26,051 nt of DNA from an uncultured Eubacteriales bacterium (GCA_900551995.1 URXW01000028.1:1-26051); one strand, 5' to 3'. Positions 15,969 to 25,000 are shown, counted from the first letter of the stretch. Notes: generated from the sequence alone by a model not told the origin. A program made the numbers and translations.

Positions 15969-16295
15969 ATATTTTTATCCTTTCTGCTTTTGAGGATTTT
16001 GTACATAATAATACCATCGATCAACAAGAGAAGCCACGGTTTTGACGGGCAGAAATGCGCCCATACTGCGTCAAGTCCCTTGGCAATACGGCAAGTATTC
16101 CCTGCGGGTCTTTTCTTGTCTGGACGCATTTCTGCGCCGACAAAACTGCTCGCACCTGCCAGCGATGTATTTTCGAGTGATTTTTGGTTTTTGAGACGCA
16201 GGCTTGCTGGCGCAAGCCAAGGCGAAAAGGGGAAAAAGCACCGGAAAGACACGCTGTCAGGCGTGGTTGCCCTTGTTAACCGATGGTACCAATAG
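15969..16295 (-). promoter_or_regulatory. Long structured 5' leader of secA
   Basis: Between the predicted promoter and the secA start lie about 320 untranslated bases. They contain a 20-bp imperfect inverted repeat (16039-16059 with 16125-16146) and two hairpins, GGCTTG-CAAGCC (16201-16218) and CACGC-GCGTG (16250-16265). A minus-strand frame of 110 codons crosses the region from a GTG at 16252 and ends inside secA. It has no ribosome-binding site or recognisable domain, so I do not call it a gene. A second possible extended -10 (TGGTATTAT, 16016-16008) lies near the secA start, but its -35 is poor. Confidence 0.5.
16039..16146. repeat. Imperfect inverted repeat in the secA leader
   Basis: GCAGAAATGCG (16049-16059) is perfectly repeated in inverse at 16125-16135. 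Pairing continues outward to GTTTTG and CAAAAC with one mismatch and one bulged base. The 65-base loop contains a smaller CTTG-CAAG inverted repeat around 16079-16095. It could be an RNA hairpin or a miniature mobile repeat; which of these cannot be decided from one copy. Confidence 0.7.
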
Positions 16296-16324
16296 AGTAT
16301 ACCACACTCTTTTGTCTAATGCAA
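16296..16324 (-). promoter_or_regulatory. Probable sigma-A promoter of secA
   Basis: On the minus strand TTGCAT (16324-16319) and TATACT (16301-16296) are separated by 17 bases, with an extended TGG before the -10. It points toward secA. Confidence 0.7.
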
Positions 16325-16372
16325 AAGAATTTCTGTGAACACTTTTTCTTGGTCATGGGGCGTTCTTTGCGG

Positions 16373-16401
16373 TTGTATACGGCGAAAAGATGTGCTATAC
16401 T
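16373..16401 (+). promoter_or_regulatory. Probable sigma-A promoter of the MBL nuclease-rlmD operon
   Basis: TTGTAT (16373-16378) and TATACT (16396-16401) are 17 bases apart, with an extended TGC before the -10. It lies 32 bases before the nuclease start and is divergent from the secA promoter. Confidence 0.7.
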
Positions 16402-16433
16402 ATCCCCAAATAAAAAAAGAAGGAGACTTTGCC

Positions 16434-18038
16434 ATGAAGCTTCGTTTTTACGGCGCGGATCGGTGCGTTACCGGCAGCTGCCACTGTGTGGAGGTCAACG
16501 GCAAGAATATACTTGTGGACTGCGGCTTGCAGCAGGGGCGTGACGAGATCGACAACGCGTCCCTGCCGTTCCACCCCGGCAGCATCGACGCGGTGCTGGT
16601 GACCCATGCCCATATCGACCACTCCGGGCGCATCCCCATGCTGATCAAAAACGGCTTTGAGGGCAAGATCATCACCACCCGGGTGACCGCCGACCTGCTG
16701 GACATCATGCTGCAGGACTCCGCCCATATCCAGGAGCAGGACGCGGAGTACCACAACCGTAAGAACAGGCGCGCCGGACGGCCGGAGGTGGAGCCTATCT
16801 ACACCGTGGCGGACGCCATGCGCGTCCGGGAGTTCATCCAGCCCTGCGAGTACGGGCAGCAGGTGGAGGTGGCGGAGGGCGTGACGGCGGAGTTCATCGA
16901 CGCCGGACACCTTCTCGGCTCCGCCAGCATCAAGCTCACCTGCCGCGAGGGGGACGAGACGCGGACGGTGGTGTTCTCCGGCGACATCGGCAACGTGGAT
17001 CAGCCCATCATCCGCGACCCCCAGTTCTTCGACAGCGCGGACTACGTCCTCACCGAGTCCACCTACGGCGACCGCAACCACTCGGAGGTGTGGAGCTACA
17101 CCGCCCAGCTGGCGGAGATCATCGACGAGACGCTGGGCAGGGGCGGCAACGTGGTCATCCCCTCCTTCGCCGTGGGCAGAACGCAGGAGCTGCTGTACTT
17201 TATCCGGGAGATCAAGGATAAGAACCTTGTCACCTCCGTGAAGGATTTCCCCGTGTATGTGGACAGCCCGCTGGCAAAAAAGGCGACCACCATTTTCTGC
17301 GGCGACCTGCGGGGCTATCTGGACGATGACGCCCGTGCGCTGGTGCAGGACGGCACCCATATGTTCAGCTTCCCCGGACTGTGCCTGACGGAGACGGTGG
17401 ACGAGTCCAAGCTGCTGAACATCGACAAGACCCCCAAGGTCATCATCTCCGCCAGCGGTATGTGCGACGCGGGACGTATCCGCCACCACTTGAAGTATAA
17501 CCTCTGGCGGAGCGACAGCTCCGTGGTGTTCGTGGGCTTTCAGGCTCCCGGCACGCTGGGACGGAACCTGCTGGACGGCATCCAGAGCGTGAAGCTGTTC
17601 GGCGAGGACATCGCCGTTCGCGCCAAGATCGTCAACTTCCCCGGACTCAGCTCCCACGCCGACCACGACCATCTGGTGGACTGGATCAAGCACTTTGACC
17701 CCGCCAAGACCACCCATGTTTTCGTGGTGCACGGCGACCGAGAGGTGGCTCCCGTCTACGCCGAGACGGTAAAGTCTCTGGGCTTTGCAGCCCACGCCCC
17801 CCAGTACACGGAGGAATACGATCTGATCGCCGACCGGCAGCTGGCACCCGGCTATCTGCCGGAGCGCAAGACCCGCGCCTACGAGGGCGCGCCCAAGGCG
17901 ACGGCGGCGTACCAAAAGCTGGTGCAGCTGGGCGATATGCTCATCGGTCTTATCCGCCGCAGCAAGGGACGGGACAACAAAACGCTGGCCGCCTTCGCCG
18001 AGGCGATCAGCAAGATCGTCAGCAAATACGAATTCTGA
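16434..18038 (+). CDS. Metallo-beta-lactamase/beta-CASP RNA nuclease
   Basis: The 534-residue product belongs to the metallo-beta-lactamase-fold proteins with an RNA-specificity domain (YSH1/CPSF-like, COG1236 type), which act as RNA endo- or exonucleases. The metal motif HAHIDH lies at residues 58-63. The beta-CASP region shows FPVYVDSPLAKKAT, the ISASGMCDAGRIRHHL block and LSSHADHDHLVDWI, followed by VVHGD. The start at 16434 follows AAGGAG. The open frame extends upstream to 16335 but would run through the promoter. It is transcribed with the rRNA methyltransferase gene three bases downstream, which fits a shared role in RNA metabolism. Confidence 0.92.
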   Translation: MKLRFYGADRCVTGSCHCVEVNGKNILVDCGLQQGRDEIDNASLPFHPGSIDAVLVTHAHIDHSGRIPMLIKNGFEGKIITTRVTADLLDIMLQDSAHIQEQDAEYHNRKNRRAGRPEVEPIYTVADAMRVREFIQPCEYGQQVEVAEGVTAEFIDAGHLLGSASIKLTCREGDETRTVVFSGDIGNVDQPIIRDPQFFDSADYVLTESTYGDRNHSEVWSYTAQLAEIIDETLGRGGNVVIPSFAVGRTQELLYFIREIKDKNLVTSVKDFPVYVDSPLAKKATTIFCGDLRGYLDDDARALVQDGTHMFSFPGLCLTETVDESKLLNIDKTPKVIISASGMCDAGRIRHHLKYNLWRSDSSVVFVGFQAPGTLGRNLLDGIQSVKLFGEDIAVRAKIVNFPGLSSHADHDHLVDWIKHFDPAKTTHVFVVHGDREVAPVYAETVKSLGFAAHAPQYTEEYDLIADRQLAPGYLPERKTRAYEGAPKATAAYQKLVQLGDMLIGLIRRSKGRDNKTLAAFAEAISKIVSKYEF

Positions 18039-18041
18039 CAC

Positions 18042-19382
18042 ATGCTGGAAAAGAACAAAATCTACCGCGCCCGCATCGAGGGCTATACCTCCGAGGGGCT
18101 GGGCGTGGCGCGTATCGACGGACAGGCGGTGTTTGTCCACCGGGCGTTGCGGGGCGAGGACTGCGACGTGCTGCTCCTGAAGGTGCTGAAAAACGCCGCC
18201 TTCGGCAAGGTGGTCAAGGTGCACGAGCCGTCGTCCCACCGGGTGGAGCCGGACTGCCCGTATTACGGGAAATGCGGCGGCTGCGACTTCCGGCACATGG
18301 ATCGGGAGGAGGAGCTGTACGCCAAGAAAACGCGGGTGCAGGACGCTCTGCGGCGCATCGGCGGAAGCGACGTGCAGGTGGAGGAGATCCTCGCGGGAGA
18401 GCGGCTCCACTACCGGAACAAGAGCCAGTTTCCCATCGCCGCCGACGGCACGGTGGGCTTCTACAAGGCGCGGAGCCATCAGGTGATCCCTGTGGAAAAC
18501 TGCCTGCTGCAAAAGGTGGACACCAACAATGTCCAGTTGAAATTTGACCGGTACATTAGGTTGTACAACGTATCCTGTTATGATGAAAGGACGCGGCAGG
18601 GGCTGCTGCGGCATTTGTACGTCCGCACCAACGGTGCAGGTGAGTCCCTTGTCTGCATTTTCGCCAACGGAAGGGAGCTGCCCCACGAGGCGGAGTTGGT
18701 GGCTCTCCTGCGGGAAACGTCGCCGCGCATCGTGGGGGTGGTGCTGGGGGTGAACACCCAGCCCACCGGCGCGATACTGGGGAAAGAATACCGCACCCTG
18801 TGGGGGACGGATGTGCTGACGGACGAGCTGTGCGGTCTGACGTTCCGGCTCAGTGTGCCGTCGTTCTATCAGGTGAACCGGGAGATGGCGGAGGTGCTGT
18901 ACGATAAGGCGGTGGAGTTTGCCGCCCTTACCGGCACGGAGACGGTGCTGGATCTGTACTGCGGGGCGGGCACCATCACGCAGGTGATGGCGCGGCACGC
19001 GGGACGGGTCATCGGCGCGGAGATCGTGCCGGAGGCCATCGAGGACGCAAAAGCCAACGCAGAGCGCAACGGCGTGGAGAATGTGGAGTTTTTCTGCGGC
19101 GACGCGTCGGCGGTGGCGGCGGACTTTGCCGCCAAGGGACTGCGCCCCGACGTGATCTGCGTAGACCCGCCCCGGAAGGGGCTGGCTCCGGAGGTGGTGC
19201 GCGCCGCGGCGCAGATGGCACCCCGGCGGATCGTGTATGTCTCCTGTGACCCCGCCACGCTGGCGCGGGACGTGAAGCTGTTCGCGGCGGAGGGCTACAG
19301 TGCCGTCCGCGCCGCCGCCGTGGATATGTTCCCCGGCACAGCGAATGTGGAATCCGTGGTGGCGTTGGAGCGGAGGGAGTAG
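18042..19382 (+). CDS. rlmD: 23S rRNA (uracil-5-)-methyltransferase, RlmD/RumA family
   Basis: The enzyme transfers a methyl group from S-adenosylmethionine to C5 of a uridine in 23S rRNA. The 446-residue product has an N-terminal TRAM domain (about residues 1-60) and iron-sulfur cysteines C72, C78, C81 and C154. The SAM-binding motif is LDLYCGAGTI, and the DPPRKGL motif follows. The catalytic cysteine is in YVSCDPATLARD. Firmicutes enzymes of this group may modify one or two uridines (RlmD or RlmCD type), and sequence alone does not decide this. It starts three bases after the nuclease gene without a clear ribosome-binding site, so translation is probably coupled. No terminator separates it from the restriction-modification gene. 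Confidence 0.93.
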   Translation: MLEKNKIYRARIEGYTSEGLGVARIDGQAVFVHRALRGEDCDVLLLKVLKNAAFGKVVKVHEPSSHRVEPDCPYYGKCGGCDFRHMDREEELYAKKTRVQDALRRIGGSDVQVEEILAGERLHYRNKSQFPIAADGTVGFYKARSHQVIPVENCLLQKVDTNNVQLKFDRYIRLYNVSCYDERTRQGLLRHLYVRTNGAGESLVCIFANGRELPHEAELVALLRETSPRIVGVVLGVNTQPTGAILGKEYRTLWGTDVLTDELCGLTFRLSVPSFYQVNREMAEVLYDKAVEFAALTGTETVLDLYCGAGTITQVMARHAGRVIGAEIVPEAIEDAKANAERNGVENVEFFCGDASAVAADFAAKGLRPDVICVDPPRKGLAPEVVRAAAQMAPRRIVYVSCDPATLARDVKLFAAEGYSAVRAAAVDMFPGTANVESVVALERRE

Positions 19383-19425
19383 GGGGGACGGAAGAGAATC
19401 TACTGACGTTTAGGAGTTTCATTCG

Positions 19426-21426
19426 ATGGATTGGAGTTCGTTTCGGTTTATTGACCTGTTCGCGGGGATAGGCGGCATACGTCTCGGCTTTGAGCGTGTG
19501 GGAGGACACTGCGTGTTCTCCTCGGAATTTGACGAGGATGCCTGCAAGACCTATGAGGCGAACTTTGGGGAGCACCCCTCCGGGGATATAACGAAGATCA
19601 GTGCATCGGAGATACCAGAACACGAGATATTGCTGGCGGGTTTTCCGTGCCAAGCGTTTTCCATCATCGGAAAGCGGGAAGGCTTCGCTAACGAGACGAG
19701 CGGCACACTGTTTTTCGAGATCGAGCGTATTTTGAGGGAGAAGCAGCCACCAGCCTTTATGCTGGAAAACGTTCGCAATCTCATGGCACACGACGGCGGA
19801 AACACATTCCGTATTATTCGGGAGCACTTGGAGCACTTGGGGTATCATGTATACGCCAAGGTGCTGAACGCATTGGATTACGGCGTACCCCAAAAGCGAG
19901 AGCGCATTATTATTGTGGGGTTTCGGGAGGATGTGCCGTTTGAATTTCCGAAGCCTGTTCCGGAGGAGGAGAGGAAACACCTATCCGATATTTTGGAAAA
20001 AGAAGCAGCCGCGAAATACTACGTTAGAGAGATTATCCGCGACTCACGGCTGGCACGACTGAAGGATAAAAACTATCCCAAGCCCTACATATCCCATGAG
20101 AATATATCCGGAAGTATCACACCGCACCTGTATTCCTCCGCGCTGCGGGCGGGTGCCTCTGCCAACTATATTCTTATCAACGACGAGAGGCGTCCCACGG
20201 AGAGGGAAATGCTGCGGCTGCAAGGATTTCCCGACACCTATAAAGTCGTTTTACCTTACGGCAAGGTGAAGAAACAGTGCGGCAATTCGGTAGCTGTCCC
20301 AGTGATCGAGGCGGTGGCGCGGCAGATGGTGCAGGCGTTGCAGGCGTATTATGGGGAGGAGGATGGAATGACACGGAAGGAAGCAAAGGAAAAACTGGAT
20401 AAGGTGCTCGATAAGAGCCGCGTACATTTCTATAAGCCTATCCAGATAGCGGAGATACTGTACCGGCAGAGAACGGAGGAGCCGACGCTGAATTTGCTGG
20501 AGCTGGAGACTTATCGGGCGAGGAGCAAGAAATGGAGGGACAGTGTTTCCAAGGAGCTGTCGGGAACGGCGTGCACTTCCTCCGCCAAGTACCAAGACAA
20601 TCTGTTTGAGGAGAATGCCGTACCGCCGGAGGCATTAGAGGTGCTGGGACGCGAGAACCTGCGTACCGGCGGCGCGGTGGAGGCATACATATACAGCCGC
20701 TTTGACGGCAAGCACAGTCAGTTAGAGGAGGCGTTGCGCTACTGCACGACGGCTACGCCGGAGACGTTTGATATGCGCCGCTTGATAAACTCCTTCTGGA
20801 AGGAGGCAGGGCTGCGCCGAAGCCTTGACAAAGTGTATGAGATCATCGTCTACTCCCTGTTTGAAACGATCGTCGATGAGCTGCACCTCAAGGTGGAGGT
20901 GTCCGTCAGCGAGGACAAGCTGGGTGTGTTGCGGGAGTTTGAAGAATTTGCCAGCAAGGTGATGTGTATTGACTGCGGGCAGCTTGTCCACAGTGACGCG
21001 GCACACGTCTACCGCGTGGGCGTAGCCAACGCAGCAGACCGAGGGCTGGATATGTACAGCAACTGGGGACCCGCCATACAGATCAAGCACCTTACGCTTT
21101 CAGAGGAGCTTGCCGAGGATATTGTGGACTCCATCAGCAGTGACCGCATCGTGATCGTCTGCAAGCAGGCAGAAAGCGGACTGATCATCAGTCTTTTGAA
21201 TCAGATCGGCTGGAAAAGCAAGATTCAGAGCGTTGTTACCGAGGACGAGTTGGCGGCATGGTATGACCGGGCGTTGCGCGGCACCTACGGCAGCGAGATG
21301 GGGCAAAGGCTGTTGGACACCATGGCGGAGCAGCTGGAATTGGAGTTCCCTTCCACCACGAGGGACAGGCATACCGTGATCGAGCGGAGAAATTACGGCG
21401 CGATGCGGGATGATTTCTGGAAATAA
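19426..21426 (+). CDS. Single-chain cytosine-C5 methyltransferase fused to HaeII-like restriction endonuclease
   Basis: One frame of 666 codons encodes a complete DNA cytosine-C5 methyltransferase (residues 1-314) and a restriction endonuclease (315-666). Methyltransferase motifs in order are FAGIGG (12-17, motif I), GFPCQ with catalytic C75 (IV), ENV 114-116 (VI), QKRER 156-160 (VIII), a target-recognition region of about 90 residues, RPTEREMLRLQGFP (IX) and CGNSVAVP (X). The second half, 352 residues, resembles the HaeII family, which cuts RGCGCY. It has a candidate PD-(D/E)xK-type site at D542 and Q552-x-K554 (GLDMYSNWG...IQIK). AGGAG lies nine bases before the ATG. ATA, AGA and GGA codons are commoner than in neighbouring genes, suggesting transfer. 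An ideal internal ribosome-binding site marks the junction. The methyltransferase is certain, and the HaeII assignment is from memory of the family but supported by site avoidance. Confidence 0.88.
   Translation: MDWSSFRFIDLFAGIGGIRLGFERVGGHCVFSSEFDEDACKTYEANFGEHPSGDITKISASEIPEHEILLAGFPCQAFSIIGKREGFANETSGTLFFEIERILREKQPPAFMLENVRNLMAHDGGNTFRIIREHLEHLGYHVYAKVLNALDYGVPQKRERIIIVGFREDVPFEFPKPVPEEERKHLSDILEKEAAAKYYVREIIRDSRLARLKDKNYPKPYISHENISGSITPHLYSSALRAGASANYILINDERRPTEREMLRLQGFPDTYKVVLPYGKVKKQCGNSVAVPVIEAVARQMVQALQAYYGEEDGMTRKEAKEKLDKVLDKSRVHFYKPIQIAEILYRQRTEEPTLNLLELETYRARSKKWRDSVSKELSGTACTSSAKYQDNLFEENAVPPEALEVLGRENLRTGGAVEAYIYSRFDGKHSQLEEALRYCTTATPETFDMRRLINSFWKEAGLRRSLDKVYEIIVYSLFETIVDELHLKVEVSVSEDKLGVLREFEEFASKVMCIDCGQLVHSDAAHVYRVGVANAADRGLDMYSNWGPAIQIKHLTLSEELAEDIVDSISSDRIVIVCKQAESGLIISLLNQIGWKSKIQSVVTEDELAAWYDRALRGTYGSEMGQRLLDTMAEQLELEFPSTTRDRHTVIERRNYGAMRDDFWK
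20353..20371 (+). promoter_or_regulatory. Internal ribosome-binding site and start for the endonuclease half
   Basis: GGGGAGGAGG (20353-20362) lies five bases before an in-frame ATG (20368), which would yield a free 352-residue endonuclease. The bases ATGA at 20368-20371 form the usual four-base start/stop overlap: the +1 frame reads TGA here, so a single-base deletion upstream would recreate two overlapping genes. Confidence 0.7.
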
Positions 21427-21431
21427 GGGTA

Positions 21432-21474
21432 AAACAAGCAAAAAGACCGGCGGAGCCGGTCTTTTTGCTTGTTT
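21432..21474 (+). terminator. Terminator after the restriction-modification gene
   Basis: A perfect 19-bp stem (21432-21450 with 21456-21474) with a five-base loop begins five bases after the stop. The right arm contains a T5 run and ends in GTTT. It isolates this gene from the rpoB promoter. Confidence 0.9.
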
Positions 21475-21581
21475 GGGTGGTTGGTTGGTCGTCAGGGTGG
21501 GTGAGTGCTCGGGTGTTTTGCCTGTGGTTTTTGCAGGGGAGAGGGGAATAAAAAATCCACCGGGAAAATGGCGGGGAGCCA

Positions 21582-21610
21582 TTGACAAGGTGGAAAAAAT
21601 TTGGTATAAT
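21582..21610 (+). promoter_or_regulatory. Consensus sigma-A promoter of rpoBC
   Basis: TTGACA (21582-21587) and TATAAT (21605-21610) match the consensus at all twelve positions with an exact 17-base spacer. The A/T-rich stretch within the spacer and the lack of any other gene before rpoB make this the main rpoBC promoter. The 107 bases between the preceding terminator and this promoter show nothing else recognisable. Confidence 0.93.
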
Positions 21611-21616
21611 GACTTG

Positions 21617-22072
21617 CTTTATATTGGGAGCATGGGCGATATACCCCCACTTTCATCTAAACGCAGTATACCATCTCCGCCGGGAAAACACAAGGGGTTG
21701 TGGTGAAAATCAACCAACAGCTCCGGGCGTATCGAGGCGAGCCGTCCGAGACGCCGCCGTGTCCCAGGGGACAGGGCGGACGGACGGGCGAGGGAGACGA
21801 GGCGGGCGGAGAGAGGGAAGCGACCATAGGAAGCGTGGGAAAACACCGGAACAAAGACCAAGCACAGCAATCTGAGCGACCAGAGAGCCGGAGGCGAAGC
21901 GATGTGCGGTTGACCGGGTGAGAAGATTTCCTGCCTTGGGATACGAGGTAAGTGCGGCGGCACGGTGCTCCGCGGGAGCCCTCGTGAAGCAAGGCGGAAA
22001 ATTTTCCGGTCGGACGACGGCGCGTCGGTTCGGAGGCGGCTCAATAACTAATAGAAAGGCGTGATCGTAGAG
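21617..22072 (+). ncRNA. Structured untranslated leader of rpoB
   Basis: About 450 bases separate the promoter from rpoB. Visible foldings are CCGCC-G-TGTCC-CAGG-GGACA-G-GGCGG (21754-21779, flanked by CCGTCC and GGACGG), CACG-GT-GCTCC-GCG-GGAGC-CCT-CGTG (21961-21986), the palindrome CGGAAAATTTTCCG (21995-22008), and CGACG-GCG-CGTCG (22015-22027). No T-run terminator is present. I do not recognise a known riboswitch or the L10 leader. The purine-rich sequence with repeated GAAGCG-like segments is unlike coding DNA. Control of rpoBC expression through this RNA is inference. Confidence 0.5.
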
Positions 22073-25000
22073 ATGGCGAAAGACAAGTACTACGGCAAGA
22101 CCCTGCGAAAGAACTTTGCCCGCCACGAGGAAGTCATGGCAATGCCCAACCTGCTGGAGATCCAGAAGAAGTCTTACCAGTGGTTTTTGGACATCGGACT
22201 GCGGGAAGTGTTCGTTGACGTAGCCTCTATTGAGGACTATGCCGGTAATCTGGAGCTGAGCTTCATTGATTACAGCATGGACGAGAAGCCCAAGTACGAC
22301 GTGGAGGAGTGCAAGGCGCGGGACGCCACGTATGCCGCGCCCATGAAGGTGCGGGTGCGCCTGCACAACAAGGAGACCGGCGAGATCAAGGAGTCCGAGA
22401 TCTTCATGGGTGATTTCCCGCTGATGACCGACGGCGGCACCTTCGTCATCAACGGCGCGGAGCGCGTGGTGGTCAGCCAGATCGTCCGCTCCCCCGGCAT
22501 CTACTACGGCAAGGAGATCGACCTCAAGACCGATCTGCCCCTGCTGACCAGCACGGTGATCCCCTATCGCGGTGCGTGGCTGGAGTATGAGACGGACACC
22601 AGCGAGGTGTTCTGGGTCCGCATCGACAAGAACCGCAAGCTGCCCATCACCTGCCTGATCCGCGCGCTGGGGCTGAAAACCGACGCGGAGATCATGGAGC
22701 GGTTCGGCGACGACCGCCGCATTGTGGCGACGCTGGAGAAGGATACCTGCAAGACCTATGAGGAGGCCATGCTGGAGATCTACCGCAAGCTGCGCCCCGG
22801 CGAGCCGCCCACGCTGGATTCTGCCGAGACGCTGCTGCAGAATCTGTTCTTCGACCCCCGGCGGTATGATCTGAGCACCGTGGGCCGGTATAAGTTCAAC
22901 AAGAAGCTGACGTTCTGGTACCGCGCCAAGGGGCAGAAGCTGGCGATGCCCGTCGCCGATCCCGCCACCGGCGAGATCCTGTTCGAGGACGGCCATGTGC
23001 TGACCGCCGACGACTGCACGCTGCTGGACACCGTGGGTGTGTACGAGATCAGCGTGGCGTTGGACGGCGGGGAGACCATCCGCATCTTCACCAACAAGAT
23101 GTGCGACATGAGCCACTATGTGGACTTCGACCCGAGAGAGCAGTGCGGCATTAAGGAGCGGGTGCGCTACGACGTGCTGCAGGAGCTGCTGGGACAGTAC
23201 AAGGGTGAGGAGCTGATCGAGCAGTGCCGCCTGCACGCCGATGAGCTGGTGCCCAAGCACATTATCGTGGACGATATTTTCGCGTCCATCAACTATATGA
23301 ACGCGCTGGCGCACGGGCTGGTGAACAAGGACGACATCGACCATCTGGGCAACCGCCGTCTGCGCTGCGTGGGCGAGCTGCTGCAGAATCAGTTCCGCAT
23401 CGGCTTCAGCCGCATGGAGCGCGTCATCCGCGAGCGCATGACCATTCAGGATCTGGACGTGGTGACGCCCCAGAGCCTCATCAACATCCGCCCTGTGACG
23501 GCGGCCATTAAGGAGTTCTTCGGCTCCAGCCCCCTGAGCCAGTTCATGGATCAGACGAACCCGCTGGCGGAGCTGACCCACAAGCGTCGTCTGTCCGCAC
23601 TGGGTCCCGGCGGTCTGAGCCGCGAGCGCGCCAACATGGAAGTGCGTGACGTGCACTACTCCCACTACGGGCGGATGTGCCCCATTGAGACGCCGGAAGG
23701 CCCCAACATCGGTCTGATCTCCTATCTTGCCACCTATGCCCGGATCAACGAGTACGGCTTCATCGAGGCACCGTTCCGCGCCGTGGATCACGAGACGGGA
23801 CACGTCTCCAGCGAAATCACCTATATGACCGCGGACGTGGAGGATCAGTACGTGGTGGGACAGGCGGCGGAGCCGGTGGATAAGGACGGCTGCCTGACCA
23901 ACGAGCGTATTACCTGCCGCCACCGTGACGAGATCGTGGAGGTGCCCCGCAGCGGCGTGGACTACATCGACGTGTCCCCCCGCATGATGGTGTCCATCGC
24001 CACCGCCATGATCCCCTTCCTGCCCAACGACGACGCAAACCGCGCGCTGATGGGCGCGAACATGCAGCGTCAGGCCGTGCCCCTGCTGCGTCCGGAGGCT
24101 CCCATCGTGGGCACCGGCATGGAGCACAAGATCTGCCTGGACTCCGCCGTGGCGGTGCTTGCCGAGGGCGACGGCGTGGTGACGAAGGTGGACGCCACCA
24201 ACGTCTCCGTCAAGTACGACAGCGGCGAGACGAAGGACTATAAGCTCATTAAGTTCCTGCGCTCCAACCACGGCACCTGCATCAACCAGAAGCCCATCGT
24301 GGCGGTGGGCGAGCGCGTCCACGGCGGCGACGATCCCACCGTGCTGGCGGACGGCCCTGCCACCGATCAGGGCGAGATCGCGCTGGGACGCAACATCCTC
24401 GTGGGCTTCATGACGTGGGAAGGCTATAACTACGAGGACGCCGTGCTGCTGAACGAGCGGCTGGTGAAGGAGGACGTGTACACGTCCATCCATATTGAGG
24501 AATACGAGATCGACGCCCGCGACACGAAGCTGGGGCCGGAGGAGATCACCCGCGATATTTCCAACGTGGGCGAGGACGCGCTGAAGGATCTGGACGAGCG
24601 CGGCATCATCCGCATCGGCGCAGAGGTACACGCTGGCGACATTCTGGTGGGTAAGGTCACGCCCAAGGGCGAGACGGATCTCACCGCCGAGGAGCGGCTG
24701 CTGCGCGCCATCTTCGGCGAGAAGGCTCGCGAGGTTCGCGATACCTCCCTGAAGGTGCCCCACGGCGAGAGCGGTATCGTGGTGGACGCGAAGGTGTTCA
24801 CCCGCGAGAACGGCGACGAGCTGGGACCGGGCGTGAATGAGGTCGTTCGCGTCTATATCGCCCAGCGGCGCAAGATCCAGGTGGGCGACAAGATGGCAGG
24901 CCGCCACGGCAACAAGGGCGTTGTCTCCCGCGTGCTGCCTCAGGAGGATATGCCCTTCCTGCCCGACGGCACGCCGCTGGACATCGTGCTGAATCCTCTG

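Noticed and set aside
15920..16252. A 110-codon minus-strand frame ending inside secA, considered as a SecM-like secretion monitor
   Set aside because: It has no ribosome-binding site, no signal peptide and no arrest-type motif, and it spans inverted repeats.
13563..16295. A 910-codon plus-strand open frame opposite secA, and similar long frames opposite secY (1625-3640) and the nuclease-rlmD genes (16395-18998)
   Set aside because: All are antisense to firmly identified genes, have no ribosome-binding site, and show the composition of mirrored GC-rich codons.
21582..21921. Possible leader peptides in the rpoB 5' region (frames from 21582 and from a GTG at 21700)
   Set aside because: The first overlaps the promoter itself. 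The second has a low-complexity Arg/Gly/Glu composition and runs through clear hairpins, so untranslated RNA is the better reading.
23515..23610. Possible rifampicin-resistance substitutions in rpoB (proline at the Q510 equivalent, alanine at S522)
   Set aside because: The main contact residues equivalent to Q513, D516, H526 and S531 are unchanged, and these differences probably reflect lineage variation.
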